From assembly GCA_964387645.1 (NCBI GenBank), contig CAYLYM010000036.1, positions 1 through 31,238 of the forward strand: DNA of 31,238 nucleotides. The letters are read 5' to 3'. Each line of letters starts with the position of its first letter. Positions within the stretch are counted from its first letter, which is position 1. The notes beneath the pieces were generated by a model. The model was given only the letters and a program-made list of their open reading frames with translations. It was not told the DNA's origin and did no database searches. Shown here piece after piece: positions 17,451-24,476 of this stretch. The DNA is from CAYLYM01 sp964387645 (GTDB taxonomy: Bacteria > Calditrichota > Calditrichia > RBG-13-44-9). The position numbers were made by a program, and so were the translations under genes.

Positions 17451-18785
17451 ATGAAACCTACTGTTATTATTTTTTTGATTTTATTAATAATGGAGGTGAT
17501 CTTGGCTGGTAACCAACCCAAAAAGATTTTTCCTTTCTCATACGAGAAAGTAGAATTATCCAATGGATTTAAGGCCTATTTGATTCCTGTGGAGGGAAGC
17601 GGCCTGATTGCCTACTACAGTGTGGTAAGAACTGGTAGCCGCGATGAATGGGAACCGGGACGATCCGGTTTTGCTCATTTTTTTGAACACATGATGTTCC
17701 GCGGGACCAAGAAATATCCCGGACCTGTATATGACCGGATGGTTACTGAAATGGGTGCCGATGCTAACGCTTATACTACCGATGATTATACCTGCTATCA
17801 CATGGTTGCTCCTTCAGAATATTTGGAGAGGATTATGGAGTTGGAAAGCGACCGGTTTCAAAATCTTTACTATGACGAAAAAGCTTTTAAAACCGAAGCT
17901 GGTGCAGTTTATGGAGAATATCGTAAGGGCCGGGTAAATCCATTCTCGGTTTTATTTGAAGAGTTACAAAATACCGCCTTCGAGAAACATACATACAAGC
18001 ATACCACTATTGGTTTCGAGCGAGATATTAAAGATATGCCCAATCAGTATCAGTACAGTTTGAGTTTCTTTAATCGATATTATCGTCCAGAAAATGTTAT
18101 ACTAATTATTACTGGGGATTTTGAGGTAGCAAGAGCAAAAGAATTAATAAAAAAATATTATGGAAACTGGAAACCGGGGTATGTACCACCTAAAATTACT
18201 CCTGAACCACCGCAAACAAAAGAAAGAGTCAAGGAGGTAAAGTATAATGGAAAAACTTTACCAATACTCTGGATTGGATATAAAGGTCCAGCTTTTGATC
18301 CAGGAAACAAAATAGTTGCTGGACTGGATTTATTAGTTGATCTGGCATTTGGTGAGACCAGTGAAATATATAAAAAATTGGTGATTCGAGAACAAAAGAT
18401 ACAATTCATTGGTGCAGATTTTACTCCCAATCGAGATCCTAAATTGATAGATGTTTATGCTATGATTAAAAAGGAAAGTGATATTGATTATGTCAGGAAT
18501 GAAATTGATCAAACCGTTAAAAAATTCCAGAATAAATTGGTGAGTGTAGATCAATTAGAAAAGCTGAAAAAAAGGGTGAAATATTCATTTTTAATGAATC
18601 TGGAAACGCCAGATGACATTGCGGGAAATCTGGCGCGGTTTGCCGCAGTTACTGGAGGTATTGAGGACCTGGATTTGTATTTTAATAATATTGAATCGGT
18701 TACTCCGGAAGATATTCAAGCCGCTGCCAGGCAATATTTTGTGAAAAATAAACGAACAGTCATCATTTTAAAGGGAGAAAAATGA
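17451..18785 (+). CDS. M16 family zinc metallopeptidase, catalytic partner
   Basis: A pitrilysin/processing-peptidase-like protease of 444 residues. A hydrophobic leader covers about residues 4-20, so it is exported to the periplasm or envelope. The inverted zinc motif H-F-F-E-H at 76-80 supplies H76, E79 and H80. The third ligand E156 (A-V-Y-G-E-Y-R) lies 76 residues later, exactly the classic HxxEHx76E spacing. The C-terminal half is the second, non-catalytic M16 fold. An AGAGGTG ribosome site precedes the ATG. The stop overlaps the next M16 gene by ATGA, which implies coupled translation and a heterodimer, as known for two-gene M16B proteases. Likely role: degrading peptides or leader segments in the envelope. 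Confidence 0.93.
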   Translation: MKPTVIIFLILLIMEVILAGNQPKKIFPFSYEKVELSNGFKAYLIPVEGSGLIAYYSVVRTGSRDEWEPGRSGFAHFFEHMMFRGTKKYPGPVYDRMVTEMGADANAYTTDDYTCYHMVAPSEYLERIMELESDRFQNLYYDEKAFKTEAGAVYGEYRKGRVNPFSVLFEELQNTAFEKHTYKHTTIGFERDIKDMPNQYQYSLSFFNRYYRPENVILIITGDFEVARAKELIKKYYGNWKPGYVPPKITPEPPQTKERVKEVKYNGKTLPILWIGYKGPAFDPGNKIVAGLDLLVDLAFGETSEIYKKLVIREQKIQFIGADFTPNRDPKLIDVYAMIKKESDIDYVRNEIDQTVKKFQNKLVSVDQLEKLKKRVKYSFLMNLETPDDIAGNLARFAAVTGGIEDLDLYFNNIESVTPEDIQAAARQYFVKNKRTVIILKGEK

Positions 18786-20290
18786 TGAAATATAAAATCA
18801 CTTTATTGGTAGTATTATTTCTTTTTTCATGTTTATTTTTTAGCAACTGTCAAAAAACTCCGGGAGTCCAGATGGTGCAGTTACCCGTTAAAAATGATCC
18901 AACTATTTCTTTTCGAATCTTATTTAAGGTTGGGTCCCAGAATGATCCGGCGGGAAAAGAAGGTTTGGCGGCTCTAACGGCTGCTCTGATAGCCGAAGGC
19001 TCGACGCAAAAACATTCTTTTGAAGAAATCACAGAAATGCTTTATCCCATGGCTTCTAGCATTAATAGTCAAGTGGATAAAGAAATGACAGTGATTTATG
19101 GCAGGACTCATATCGATAATCTGGAAGAATTCTACAAGGTTTTAAAAGAAGTGGTGATGGAGCCAGCTTTCAAGGAAGAAGATTTTCAGAGAGTGAAAAC
19201 AAATACGTTGAATTACCTGGAAAAAACGCTCCGGTATTCAGATGATGAAGAGTTGGGCAAGGAAGTCTTAAGTGAATTTGTTTTCGTGGGCACACCTTAC
19301 GAACATATTGAAGAAGGTCATATTTCCAGTGTTAAAAACATTACACTGGAGGATGTAAAATCGTTTTATAAGAAATATTTTAACCGGAATAATGTGATCA
19401 TCGGTTTAGGTGGCGGTTACAGTCAGGATTTTGTAAAGCGGGTGGAGGAAGATTTCAATCAATTACCTGCCGGTGAGTCGGCACAGATTTCTCCACCACG
19501 AGTCAAACCGATCAATGGATTTGAAGTGCTGATTGTTGAAAAGGATGCCAATGCCACCGCCATTAGCTTTGGATTTCCGATTGATGTGATACGCGGCCGC
19601 CGGGATTATTATGCTTTGGCTATTGCCAATTCCTGGTTGGGCGAACACCGCAATTCCAGCTCACACCTGTACCAGGTTATTCGTGAAGCTCGTGGATTGA
19701 ATTATGGTGATTATTCTTACATCGAACATTTTCCTCATGGTGGCCAACGCCAGTTCCCGCCGGCCAATGTGGCACGACGCCAACAAATGTTCCAGGTATG
19801 GATTCGACCGGTACCGAATTACGCCAAATTGTTTGCTTTTCGAGCCGCCTTACGGGAATTGCAAAAGTTGGTGGATAATGGCATGAGTGAAGAAGAATTT
19901 GAGCTAACCCGAAAATTTTTAAAGAACTATGTGCTCCACTATGCACCCACTACCATGATGAAATTAGGTTATGCGCTGGATGATGTCTTTTACGGTATTA
20001 AAGGGAGCCACCTGAAGCTTTTCCGTGATTATATGGATCATATTACTCGAGATGAAGTCAATGAGGCCATTCGCAGGTATCTGCAATATCAAAATATAAA
20101 GGTAGTTTTTGTGACCAACGAAGCGGAAAAATTAAAGGAAATGCTGGTGAATAATACATCCAGTCCCATTAAATACCAGACTCCCAAGCCACAAAGTATT
20201 TTGGAAGAGGATGAAGAAATCGCTAACTATCCGCTGAATATCCAACCAGAAAATGTAAAAATCATCTCTGTTGAGGAAGTGTTTCAATAG
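18782..20290 (+). CDS. M16 family protein lacking the zinc motif, non-catalytic partner lipoprotein
   Basis: A 502-residue M16-fold protein that pairs with the preceding gene. The region aligned with H-x-x-E-H reads G-L-A-A-L-T-A-A-L, so both histidines and the glutamate are replaced (A64, A67, A68) and zinc catalysis is not expected. The C-terminal half keeps the R/Y-type substrate-contact region (A-R-G-L-N-Y-G-D-Y-S near 300). The leader ends with L-F-S-C (C17) or S-N-C (C23), suggesting a lipoprotein. ATG at 18782 or 18785 are both possible, preceded by GGGAG. A hairpin after the stop probably ends the two-gene transcript. Confidence 0.9.
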   Translation: MMKYKITLLVVLFLFSCLFFSNCQKTPGVQMVQLPVKNDPTISFRILFKVGSQNDPAGKEGLAALTAALIAEGSTQKHSFEEITEMLYPMASSINSQVDKEMTVIYGRTHIDNLEEFYKVLKEVVMEPAFKEEDFQRVKTNTLNYLEKTLRYSDDEELGKEVLSEFVFVGTPYEHIEEGHISSVKNITLEDVKSFYKKYFNRNNVIIGLGGGYSQDFVKRVEEDFNQLPAGESAQISPPRVKPINGFEVLIVEKDANATAISFGFPIDVIRGRRDYYALAIANSWLGEHRNSSSHLYQVIREARGLNYGDYSYIEHFPHGGQRQFPPANVARRQQMFQVWIRPVPNYAKLFAFRAALRELQKLVDNGMSEEEFELTRKFLKNYVLHYAPTTMMKLGYALDDVFYGIKGSHLKLFRDYMDHITRDEVNEAIRRYLQYQNIKVVFVTNEAEKLKEMLVNNTSSPIKYQTPKPQSILEEDEEIANYPLNIQPENVKIISVEEVFQ

Positions 20291-20302
20291 AACTTTTGAT
20301 TG

Positions 20303-20333
20303 AAAGCTCCGAAATGTTTAATTTCGGAGCTTT
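20303..20333 (+). terminator. Hairpin terminator after the M16 pair
   Basis: A perfect 13-bp stem, AAAGCTCCGAAAT at 20303-20315 with ATTTCGGAGCTTT at 20321-20333, around a 5-base loop, 13 bases after the stop. Its T-tract is short (TTT, then GATATT), but position and strength fit a terminator. Confidence 0.75.
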
Positions 20334-20425
20334 GATATTCCTGATATGTTTTAATTCTCAATTAATCATTACTAAAATTTCTCTGTGATATTTCTTCAAA
20401 TGGAGAGCCTTTTCTGAGGACCAAT

Positions 20426-20560
20426 ATGTTACCTAAAATATTTTTAATTCTTGTTTTATTTATCGGCATTTTCTGTTGTTATGATCTGAATTCTATTAGT
20501 GGAATGGAATGCCCTCGGAACGAAATGAATTCAATTCAACATGGCGAAAATATTTATTAG
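20426..20560 (+). CDS. Possible 44-residue secreted or membrane peptide
   Basis: An ATG at 20426 is preceded by GAGGA six bases upstream. The frame encodes about 18 mostly hydrophobic residues after M-L-P-K, ending in I-F-C-C-Y, then a short polar tail (N-S-I-S-G-M-E-C-P-R-N-E) to a TAG at 20560. This looks like a small exported or membrane peptide or a truncated lipoprotein. I do not recognise it. It lies between a terminator and the convergent CheR gene. Chance coding in AT-rich DNA cannot be excluded. Confidence 0.35.
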   Translation: MLPKIFLILVLFIGIFCCYDLNSISGMECPRNEMNSIQHGENIY

Positions 20561-20607
20561 TATGTCGGTCTTTGTATTCCGTTTTTCGATTATTCTTTAT
20601 TCGTTTT

Positions 20608-21429
20608 TTAATCTACACGCCGAAAGATACACCGGTTATTATTGAAAGGTTGCAGTCCATATTTTCCTTCTGTAAGAGCTTCATGGGATCCGATGATAAG
20701 AAATCCGCCGGGTTGTAATTTCTCCCTCAATAATTTTAATAGAGAAGATTGCAAATCTTTACTGAAGTAAGTAAAAACCAGGTTTCTGCATAAAATCATC
20801 TGAAATTGTGCATCCGGCATCTCACGGCGAATGTCCTGTTTTAAGAATGTAATGTTTTTTTTTAATTGATCGGCTATCTGATATTGGTTGCCGATTTGTT
20901 GAAATCCATTTTGTTTTAAAAATTCTGGCAAATCCTTCAAACTGCTGGCCGGGTAAATACCCTTCCGGGCTCTTTTTAACATCTCTTCATGGCTATCCGT
21001 TGCGATGATCTCGCAATTTATTTTATTACGAATTACAATTGACATAAAATGATCCCAAATAAGTCGCAATGTATAGGGTTCTTCTCCTGATGCACAGCCT
21101 GCACTCCAACACCAGATTTTATTTATACCTTGATGGATGGCCTCATTTATCAATAATGGAAAAATAGTATTGCGAATTTCATCAAAAATCTTTTTATCCC
21201 GGTAAAACCGGGAGATGGTAATGTGGCAGAGCGAGTCTAAAATATCCCACTCAGCAGGATGACTTTCCAGATATTCTCTATATTCCATAATATTTCTTAG
21301 TGCGAGATCTTTCAGGCGTTTTTGAATCCTTTTACACACCTGCCGGCGTACCCGCCTGAAACCCTCCCAGCGGAATTGCATTTTGGGTAAACACCATCTC
21401 AAAAATTCAATGCATTCTTTTTCTGTCAT
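20608..21429 (-). CDS. cheR: CheR-type protein-glutamate O-methyltransferase
   Basis: SAM-dependent methyltransferase that methylates glutamates of chemoreceptors. Length 273 residues, usual for CheR. An N-terminal helical CheR_N region (1-75) includes the basic R-x-x-R-R-Q-V-C-K-R-I-x-K-R stretch. The catalytic domain has the SAM loop W-S-A-G-C-A-S-G-E-E-P-Y-T near 110, A-T-D-S-H near 145 and I-L-C-R-N-L-V-F-T-Y-F near 212 (usually C-R-N-V-x-I-Y-F). G-G-F-L-I-I-G-S-H-E near 245 closes the fold. No CheA, CheB, CheW, receptor or flagellar gene is nearby, so it is an orphan copy; it could also serve a non-chemotaxis sensory module. Confidence 0.9.
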   Translation of the reverse strand: MTEKECIEFLRWCLPKMQFRWEGFRRVRRQVCKRIQKRLKDLALRNIMEYREYLESHPAEWDILDSLCHITISRFYRDKKIFDEIRNTIFPLLINEAIHQGINKIWCWSAGCASGEEPYTLRLIWDHFMSIVIRNKINCEIIATDSHEEMLKRARKGIYPASSLKDLPEFLKQNGFQQIGNQYQIADQLKKNITFLKQDIRREMPDAQFQMILCRNLVFTYFSKDLQSSLLKLLREKLQPGGFLIIGSHEALTEGKYGLQPFNNNRCIFRRVD

Positions 21430-21590
21430 TTGTCCGAAGTATTTTTTTTCTGTTGATAGAATACGTTTTTGCTTTTGTATAAAAGTGATTGCATTGGGTT
21501 ATGGTATCTCGTTTGAGTGAAATAGAAAAGGAACATTCACTTCGATTGGGTCTACGCCTCTAGCCACAACCGTAAAAAAAGCGATCAAAT

Positions 21591-21938
21591 TCATATTTCA
21601 ATGTAACTGGAAAAGGTAATGCTGTCCGGGTCACGATCCAGAAGTGGAGCCAGAATTTCATTTTCCCAGATTTTCCAGTTATTCGGATATCGGTCTTTCC
21701 CATGAGGAGCATCAATTGGTCCCCACAGTTTTTCCCAGGCTTGCAAGCTTTCGTACACCCAGATAGCAGCATATTTGCCTTTGCGGGTTCCGCGAATTCC
21801 TTTAATAAAGTGATACTCTATCAATCCTGGCATTTGAAATAATCCTCTTTTTTCGGCTTCTTTGATTGCCCTCTCAAAGGTTGCTGGATCAACGCCGGGT
21901 TTTAACTCATATTCATGGATGCTGATAATTTTTGCCAT
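21591..21938 (-). CDS. Small alpha-beta-barrel-like protein of unknown function
   Basis: A 115-residue soluble protein beginning M-A-K-I-I-S-I-H-E-Y-E-L-K-P-G-V. The pattern of a beta strand, a long helix (A-T-F-E-R-A-I-K-E-A-E-K-R-G), then P-G-L-I-E-Y-H-F-I-K-G and I-W-V-Y-E-S-L-Q-A-W-E-K-L-W resembles dimeric ferredoxin-like alpha-beta barrels (antibiotic biosynthesis monooxygenase/Dabb type). The function is unknown. I chose the ATG at 21938 because family-like sequence starts there; upstream in-frame ATGs at about 21962 and 22001 give an extra polar tail with no better ribosome site. Confidence 0.65.
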   Translation of the reverse strand: MAKIISIHEYELKPGVDPATFERAIKEAEKRGLFQMPGLIEYHFIKGIRGTRKGKYAAIWVYESLQAWEKLWGPIDAPHGKDRYPNNWKIWENEILAPLLDRDPDSITFSSYIEI

Positions 21939-22322
21939 GTTTTTGTCTTTTTTTTCTTCCATAGAGTAATTCTGAAAAATTAACATTCTGTCTACCATCA
22001 AGTATGATGAAAATAAATAACATGAACAAATAAATTTAACAGTTTAGAGAGTCGAATAAAATTAGAAACCAAATTCAAAGAAGGTGTCATAAAAATCCCG
22101 AGCTTAACTCGCCGCAGCGGAGGATTTTTGTAAGTAGGCCTGAATTACGAGGAATTTGTTTGAAGAAATCACGGAAAAAGGAGATGAGTGTAGAACGATT
22201 CAGCAAATTGGTTTTCATTATTTTTGCAGGCAGTCTGTTTGGCTCTTTCCAACTCTCCGTTTTTTCTATTTTACCTGTTGCAATATTTTTTACCATATTT
22301 TAAATTCACTCGCTTTAATAAT
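21939..22322. other. Intergenic region before tRNA-Arg with one inverted repeat
   Basis: AAAAATCC at 22091-22098 pairs with GGATTTTT at 22122-22129, and inside it CGAG pairs with CTCG, so a branched hairpin is possible. Short frames here lack ribosome sites. No other feature was seen. Confidence 0.4.
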
Positions 22323-22396
22323 GCCCCAGTAGCTCAGTCGGATAGAGCACCGGATTCCTAATCCGGGGGTCACAGGTTCGAATCCTGTCTGGGGTA
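22323..22396 (+). tRNA. tRNA-Arg (anticodon CCT)
   Basis: The cloverleaf can be drawn by eye. The acceptor GCCCCAG pairs with CTGGGGT (first pair G-T), with discriminator A. The D-arm contains AGCTCAGTCGGATAGAGC. The anticodon stem CCGGA/TCCGG has loop TTCCTAA with anticodon CCT, reading AGG. The T-arm ACAGG-TTCGAAT-CCTGT is standard. The 3' CCA is not encoded. Confidence 0.95.
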
Positions 22397-22465
22397 CAAG
22401 AAAAGGCAAAAGAAAAAAGAAAAAAGACAAAAGACAAAAGACAAAAAAGATAAAAGATTATAGAA
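22397..22465 (+). repeat. A/G-rich low-complexity tract with AAAAGAC tandem repeat
   Basis: Directly after the tRNA lies an almost T-free purine tract including three perfect copies of AAAAGAC at 22422-22442 and several degenerate ones. It ends just before the ribosome site of the TPR gene. It probably arose by slippage; the transcript could run from the tRNA into the next gene. Confidence 0.7.
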
Positions 22466-22479
22466 GGTAGGAGACTTAG

Positions 22480-23160
22480 ATGTTAAAGCCTAAGAAGAAA
22501 ATAACCAAACGTGAGCTCAAACAGGATAAGTTTGTCATTTTTACATTAAAAGCTAAGGATTATATTGAAGAAAATGCCAGGAAGCTTCTGCGGATAGGAA
22601 TTGGGATTCTGATTTTTTTTATTTTAGTTTTTTTCTATATTCGTTCGAAACATAATGCCAATATTCAGGCTAATAGTCTTCTTGGAGAAGCCCAATTAGC
22701 ATTACAATTAGGAGATTCAGACAGAGCCCTGAAAACACTGAAACAGTTAGTAGAGGATTATGATGGTGTGACGGCTGCAGGGCAGGGATGCTTTCTTTTA
22801 GCAAAATTATATTGGGAACAAGATGATACAACGAATGCCAAAATCTATTTTAAGAAATATATTGATGATTATGGTGATGACGATCTGCTATTTTCTGCGG
22901 CATTAGCGGGTTATGCGGACTGTTTACTGAAAGAGGGAAATATAAAAAAAGCGGCTGAACACTATGAAAAAGCTGCTCGCGTCAATCGGGAATTACCACT
23001 TACACCGTCGTACCTGTTTAGTGCGGCTTCGGCCTACCTGGAAATTCAAGATTACCAAAAAGCCAGAAAACTGGCTGAAGATATTATTCAAAACTTTGAG
23101 AATAGCGAATATAAGACGCAAGCAGAAGTGTTACTGTATAAAATTCAGTTTTCCACATAA
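22480..23160 (+). CDS. Membrane-anchored TPR protein (YfgM-like)
   Basis: A 226-residue protein. A basic N-terminus (M-L-K-P-K-K-K-I-T-K-R) precedes a single transmembrane helix at about 38-54. The rest, about 60-226, is made of tetratricopeptide-like helical pairs (A-L-Q-L-G-D-S-D-R-A-L-K-T-L, L-A-K-L-Y-W-E-Q-D-D-T-x-x-A-K-I-Y-F and L-K-E-G-N-I-K-K-A-A-E-H-Y-E-K-A-A). This is the arrangement of YfgM-type proteins, which link the translocon and periplasmic chaperones in enterobacteria; that role is only a possibility here. A GGAG lies upstream of the ATG. Confidence 0.8.
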   Translation: MLKPKKKITKRELKQDKFVIFTLKAKDYIEENARKLLRIGIGILIFFILVFFYIRSKHNANIQANSLLGEAQLALQLGDSDRALKTLKQLVEDYDGVTAAGQGCFLLAKLYWEQDDTTNAKIYFKKYIDDYGDDDLLFSAALAGYADCLLKEGNIKKAAEHYEKAARVNRELPLTPSYLFSAASAYLEIQDYQKARKLAEDIIQNFENSEYKTQAEVLLYKIQFST

Positions 23161-23200
23161 CGAATCTTCTGGTGATTGTGGGAAGTTTCTCAATTTTAAG

Positions 23201-23234
23201 AAAAGGGAAAACATTGACGTTTTCTCTTTTTTTT
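23201..23234. terminator. Bidirectional terminator between converging genes
   Basis: AAAAGGGAAAAC at 23201-23212 pairs with GTTTTCTCTTTT at 23219-23230, with one mismatch and a 6-base loop. It is flanked by T-runs downstream on the plus strand and A-rich sequence upstream, so it can stop transcripts from both the TPR gene and the convergent aminopeptidase gene. Confidence 0.75.
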
Positions 23235-24195
23235 ATACTTTTATCAACAATTGTCCATTCTTTAATATAAGTTTATCATCAATGCGGAGGGTAGGCGAGG
23301 TAATAATGCCATCAACATGTAAACCGACATTAACCGTTCCCCCCATACTTTTATTGTTGCCCAGCGCCAGATGCACAGTTCCGGCTACTTTTTCATCTTC
23401 CAGAATTTGTCCTGTGATCTGGGCCATGTAGTTTGTTCCAATGCCTAATTCTGCCAGATTCCGGGCTTGAGGCCCAACGGATTCTACCATTTGGTTGAGT
23501 TGTCTGGCTTGTTCTCCGCCACTGATCTCCACTGCCATGCCTCTCTCCACCCGGATTTTAATCGGCTCACCTTTAATCTTTCCAATGCCTGCCATCGACC
23601 CATCTACAAAGAACACGCCTTGCGATTGGCTCTCTACTGGCATAAGGTAGGCTTCTCCTGATGGCAGATTTCCATAACTCCCTGGTTTAGTAATCATGCC
23701 GGTGGAAGGAATGGATTCGATTCCTTTAATGGGAATGGTGATGTCTGTGCCTAATGGCGTTGTCAGGTGGGCAACCTTGCCCCGATCCAGTATCTCACAA
23801 ATTTTGTAGGTTTGTTCCGCAATTTGATGATAATCAGCGCTCATGGTGCGTACCATGATATCTTCAGTAATTCCTGGTAAAGTACCAACCCGTGCACCAG
23901 CTTTACACGCTTCCCGGCGGGCATCGGTATGTGTCAAAGATTTACTGGTTGGACAAATAACCACGTCCACCATTTTCATCATATCGGCTACCTGGCGGGG
24001 CGGTTCCTGTCCATTAAATTCCCTTTCGGTAATTTCTAAAAGCAAGGCCTCCTTACATAAATCTCTGGCGGCTTCAAATATGGCTAAACCGATTTTTCGA
24101 CGAGCTTTGTCCGTGATAACGAGTACATCCTCGTTCGGCTTTATCGCCATGCAATCTCTCACCACAATCATTGCGGCTTTTTCCAAACTATTCAT
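23233..24195 (-). CDS. M29/AmpS-like aminopeptidase
   Basis: A 320-residue protein resembling the AmpS (COG2309) leucyl aminopeptidase group, cytoplasmic metallo-aminopeptidases related to NicX-type dioxygenases. Visible motifs: V-L-V-I-T-D near 25, V-V-I-C-P-T-S-K-S-L-T-H-T near 80, L-P-G-I-T-E-D near 105, and a C-terminal metal-site region with N-L-A-E-L-G-I-G-T-N (E near 246) and H-L-A-L-G-N-N-K-S-M-G-G (H near 270), then H-V-D-G-I. The E, H and H/D set matches expected metal ligands. It has no signal peptide. AAGGGTG lies before the ATG at 24195. It probably cleaves N-terminal residues from peptides, working alongside the neighbouring S9 peptidase. Confidence 0.85.
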   Translation of the reverse strand: MNSLEKAAMIVVRDCMAIKPNEDVLVITDKARRKIGLAIFEAARDLCKEALLLEITEREFNGQEPPRQVADMMKMVDVVICPTSKSLTHTDARREACKAGARVGTLPGITEDIMVRTMSADYHQIAEQTYKICEILDRGKVAHLTTPLGTDITIPIKGIESIPSTGMITKPGSYGNLPSGEAYLMPVESQSQGVFFVDGSMAGIGKIKGEPIKIRVERGMAVEISGGEQARQLNQMVESVGPQARNLAELGIGTNYMAQITGQILEDEKVAGTVHLALGNNKSMGGTVNVGLHVDGIITSPTLRIDDKLILKNGQLLIKV

Positions 24196-24476
24196 AATTT
24201 CACCCTTATGTTTAATCTAATTTTTATGAATGATAATTCGTGTTTTGAAATCATGCAAATTCAAAATTAAAAGATAATAAAAATTTACTGGCTAAAGATA
24301 TTTTTTAATCTATTTCGTATTAGATCAAAAAAAGCACCATGCAAAAGATTGAAGCTGGAAAAGATATTTACATGGTTCATTGGGTAAAGCTTTCCTCAAT
24401 ATGGATTTGTATTGATTCTTTTATTCAAGAAAAAATTCATTTAAATTTTTCTTTCTATTAAGATAAGAGGTGCAGA

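Noticed and set aside
22087..22296. 69-residue open frame on the minus strand upstream of the tRNA
   Set aside because: No ribosome site, no recognisable motif, and its 3' end coincides with an inverted repeat; probably chance.
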